Below, one piece after another: positions 5,477-6,957 of a DNA stretch of 6,957 bases. The stretch comes from Ferroglobus sp964463865 (lineage in GTDB: Archaea; Halobacteriota; Archaeoglobi; Archaeoglobales; Archaeoglobaceae): assembly GCA_964463865.1 (NCBI GenBank), contig CAYXDX010000081.1, positions 1 to 6,957 of the forward strand. Reading direction: 5' to 3'. A model generated the notes under the pieces. The model did no database searches. It had not been told where the DNA came from and was given only the letters and a program-made list of their open reading frames with translations. A program made the translations under genes and the position numbers. Numbering within the stretch: the first letter of the stretch is position 1; the number at the start of each line of letters is the position of its first letter.

Positions 5477-6955
5477 TCACATCACCTTGAAGGACGGATA
5501 TCTGTCAAGAATCATTCCAGACACAATAATCGGAAAGTCGTTTCTCGCAGTTTCTATCGCGTTCTGCAGTTTCCAGTCCTTTTCAGCGTATATCGTGAAG
5601 AGAGGATCGCCTTTCTTAACGACCTCGCCCTTCTTTCTGTGGATTACGACTCCCGCCCCCTTGTCTCTCGGCGCTCCGGCTGCTCTTGCGATCCTAACTA
5701 TAGCTTTATTCCTGACGGCAACCACAGCCCCTTCGAAACCCGCGGTGAAAGTGAACGTGTTCTCGCCGACCTGAATCTCGTCGGACTTCTTTATTTCCCC
5801 ACCCTGGGCTTCGATTATCTGCAAAAACTTCTCGTGAGTCTTGCCGCTCATGAATATTTCCTTCGCGTATTCGTATCCGTTCACGGCCACGCCGCTCATC
5901 TCGAAGAGTATGCCAGCGATTCCGAAAGACTTTTCGAGAAGACTCGACGATCCTCTTTTCTCTTCCATGGCTTTTAACGCTTCTCTCGCTTCCAAAGCTG
6001 GTCCGACGGTTCTCCCTATCGGCTGACCGCCGTAGGTGATCGCGCATGTAACGTTGAGCCCCAGCCTTCTTCCGAGTTCGACGAAGTCGCTTGACAGTTC
6101 TCTACCCTTTTTCATGTCCGATATTTTAGCTCCTTCGCCAACTGGAATGTCTATGACGACGTGTTTAGCTCCTACCGCTCCCTTCTTTGCCATCACGCTT
6201 GCCAGAAGCTGAGGTTTCGGATCTATCGAAAGAGGATACTCGACCCTGATGATCTTGTCGTCGGCAGGAGCTATGTTCGTCGCTCCGCCCCACGCTATTA
6301 CGCCGCCAACTCTCTCGGTAATTTCCTTTATCTCTTCTGCTGTGAGGTTCACGTTCGCCAAAACCTCCATCGTATCGGCCGTTCCACTCGCGGAAGTTAT
6401 CGCCCTGCTTGCGGTTTTCGGAATTAACAAACCAGCAGAGGCGACCGTCGGAACTATTATCAGGCTTATTTTGTTTCCCGGAACACCACCTATGCTGTGC
6501 TTGTCGACGACTATGCCCTTATCGAAGGTTATCGTTTCTCCAGTCTCAATCATCGCCCTCGTCATCCACTCTATTTCGTCGAAGTCCATACCGAGCAGGA
6601 GGTTCGCCACGACGAAAGCCGTAAGCTCCACATCGCTCAGACTGTTGTTTACGATGTCCTCGATGATTTCGTAAATTTCGTCTTTCGTAAGCTTCTTTCC
6701 CGATAGCTTTTTCCTGATGAATTCGACGCTTTTTGGCCTCGATATCGGGTAAACTCTCACCTCGTCTCCGTCACTTACGTTGAGCTCCTCCGCAACGTTT
6801 ATCGGAACTCCCACTTCTCCCCTCGCGACGATCTGAGACGGTTGCGGAAAAATAGTGACTGTCCTGTTACCCTTCGACAGCCTCAGCCTGTCTCCCTGAA
6901 TAATCCCCATTTCCCTTGAATCTTCTTCACTGATAAATCCATAAAATTCATTCAT
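5477..6955 (-). CDS. deoA: AMP phosphorylase (5' end probably just outside window)
   Basis: The enzyme cleaves AMP (also other NMPs) with phosphate to the free base and ribose 1,5-bisphosphate. In archaea this feeds ribose-1,5-bisphosphate isomerase and form III RuBisCO; neither is in this window. It belongs to the thymidine/pyrimidine phosphorylase family. An N-terminal beta domain is followed by the helical domain, KHSIGGVPGNK at 152-162, SRAITSASGTADTME at 183-197, WGGATNIAPADD, Asp245, Ser253 and Lys277, and a C-terminal alpha/beta domain ending DRYPSFKVM. Recalled numbering of family ligand residues (168, 194-199, 203, 256, 264, 288 in proteins of about 503 residues) aligns with a constant offset of 11. 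So about 11 N-terminal residues are missing, and the ATG at 6955, two bases from the edge, is probably internal. The long N-terminal domain argues for AMP phosphorylase rather than ordinary thymidine phosphorylase. Its end contains the ribosome binding site of gltA. Confidence 0.93.
   Translation of the reverse strand: MNEFYGFISEEDSREMGIIQGDRLRLSKGNRTVTIFPQPSQIVARGEVGVPINVAEELNVSDGDEVRVYPISRPKSVEFIRKKLSGKKLTKDEIYEIIEDIVNNSLSDVELTAFVVANLLLGMDFDEIEWMTRAMIETGETITFDKGIVVDKHSIGGVPGNKISLIIVPTVASAGLLIPKTASRAITSASGTADTMEVLANVNLTAEEIKEITERVGGVIAWGGATNIAPADDKIIRVEYPLSIDPKPQLLASVMAKKGAVGAKHVVIDIPVGEGAKISDMKKGRELSSDFVELGRRLGLNVTCAITYGGQPIGRTVGPALEAREALKAMEEKRGSSSLLEKSFGIAGILFEMSGVAVNGYEYAKEIFMSGKTHEKFLQIIEAQGGEIKKSDEIQVGENTFTFTAGFEGAVVAVRNKAIVRIARAAGAPRDKGAGVVIHRKKGEVVKKGDPLFTIYAEKDWKLQNAIETARNDFPIIVSGMILDRYPSFKVM
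5482..5486 (-). promoter_or_regulatory. Ribosome binding site of gltA inside the end of deoA
   Basis: GGTGA on the minus strand lies six bases before the GTG at 5475 and overlaps the last codons of the AMP phosphorylase gene. It favours the GTG over the ATG at 5463 as the citrate synthase start. It also implies that ribosomes finishing deoA are placed next to the gltA start. Confidence 0.65.
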
Positions 6956-6957
6956 TT

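Noticed and set aside
5366..5977. Plus-strand open frame of 203 codons
   Set aside because: It is antisense across the deoA-gltA junction; both minus-strand genes carry complete catalytic motifs.
1..6957. Mobile element, CRISPR array, defence or other novel multi-gene system
   Set aside because: All long frames belong to known housekeeping families; no direct-repeat arrays, transposase motifs or terminal inverted repeats were seen on either strand.

Overview
The window comes from an archaeon, most likely a thermophilic euryarchaeon of the Archaeoglobales type. Four things suggest this: a free-standing glutaminase subunit of GMP synthase, an AMP phosphorylase of the archaeal AMP-salvage type, the LL-diaminopimelate aminotransferase route to lysine, and a textbook archaeal C/D box guide RNA. 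Start sites with good Shine-Dalgarno sequences (GGAGGTG, GGTGA) coexist with apparently leaderless starts behind TATA boxes, also typical of archaea. The order-level assignment is inference.

Layout. (1) 1-611, minus strand: N-terminal 203 codons of aspartokinase, running off the left edge. (2) 612-791: a crowded 180-bp divergent spacer. It holds a previously unlisted-looking C/D box sRNA on the minus strand (656-718) and TATA-like elements for aspartokinase, the sRNA and guaAA. (3) 792-1891, plus strand: guaAA (GMP synthase subunit A), then an MFS transporter overlapping it by an ATGA junction. The transporter is only half size: it has the N-terminal six helices and stops where lysA ends. (4) 1888-6955, minus strand: AMP phosphorylase (deoA, about 11 N-terminal codons beyond the right edge), citrate synthase (gltA), LL-diaminopimelate aminotransferase (dapL) and diaminopimelate decarboxylase (lysA), very tightly packed. 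deoA and gltA are 1 nt apart, gltA and dapL 50 nt apart, and dapL and lysA overlap by 8 nt.

How it fits together. Aspartokinase, DapL and LysA are the first, a middle and the last step of aspartate-to-lysine synthesis. They share a strand but are split by the guaAA-MFS pair, which points in the opposite direction. Citrate synthase and AMP phosphorylase are central-metabolism neighbours upstream. No stretch over 300 bases lacks a gene. I see no CRISPR array, insertion sequence, tRNA or rRNA. The main non-obvious content is the C/D box RNA, whose D' guide matches a highly conserved archaeal 16S rRNA segment, and the truncated transporter.
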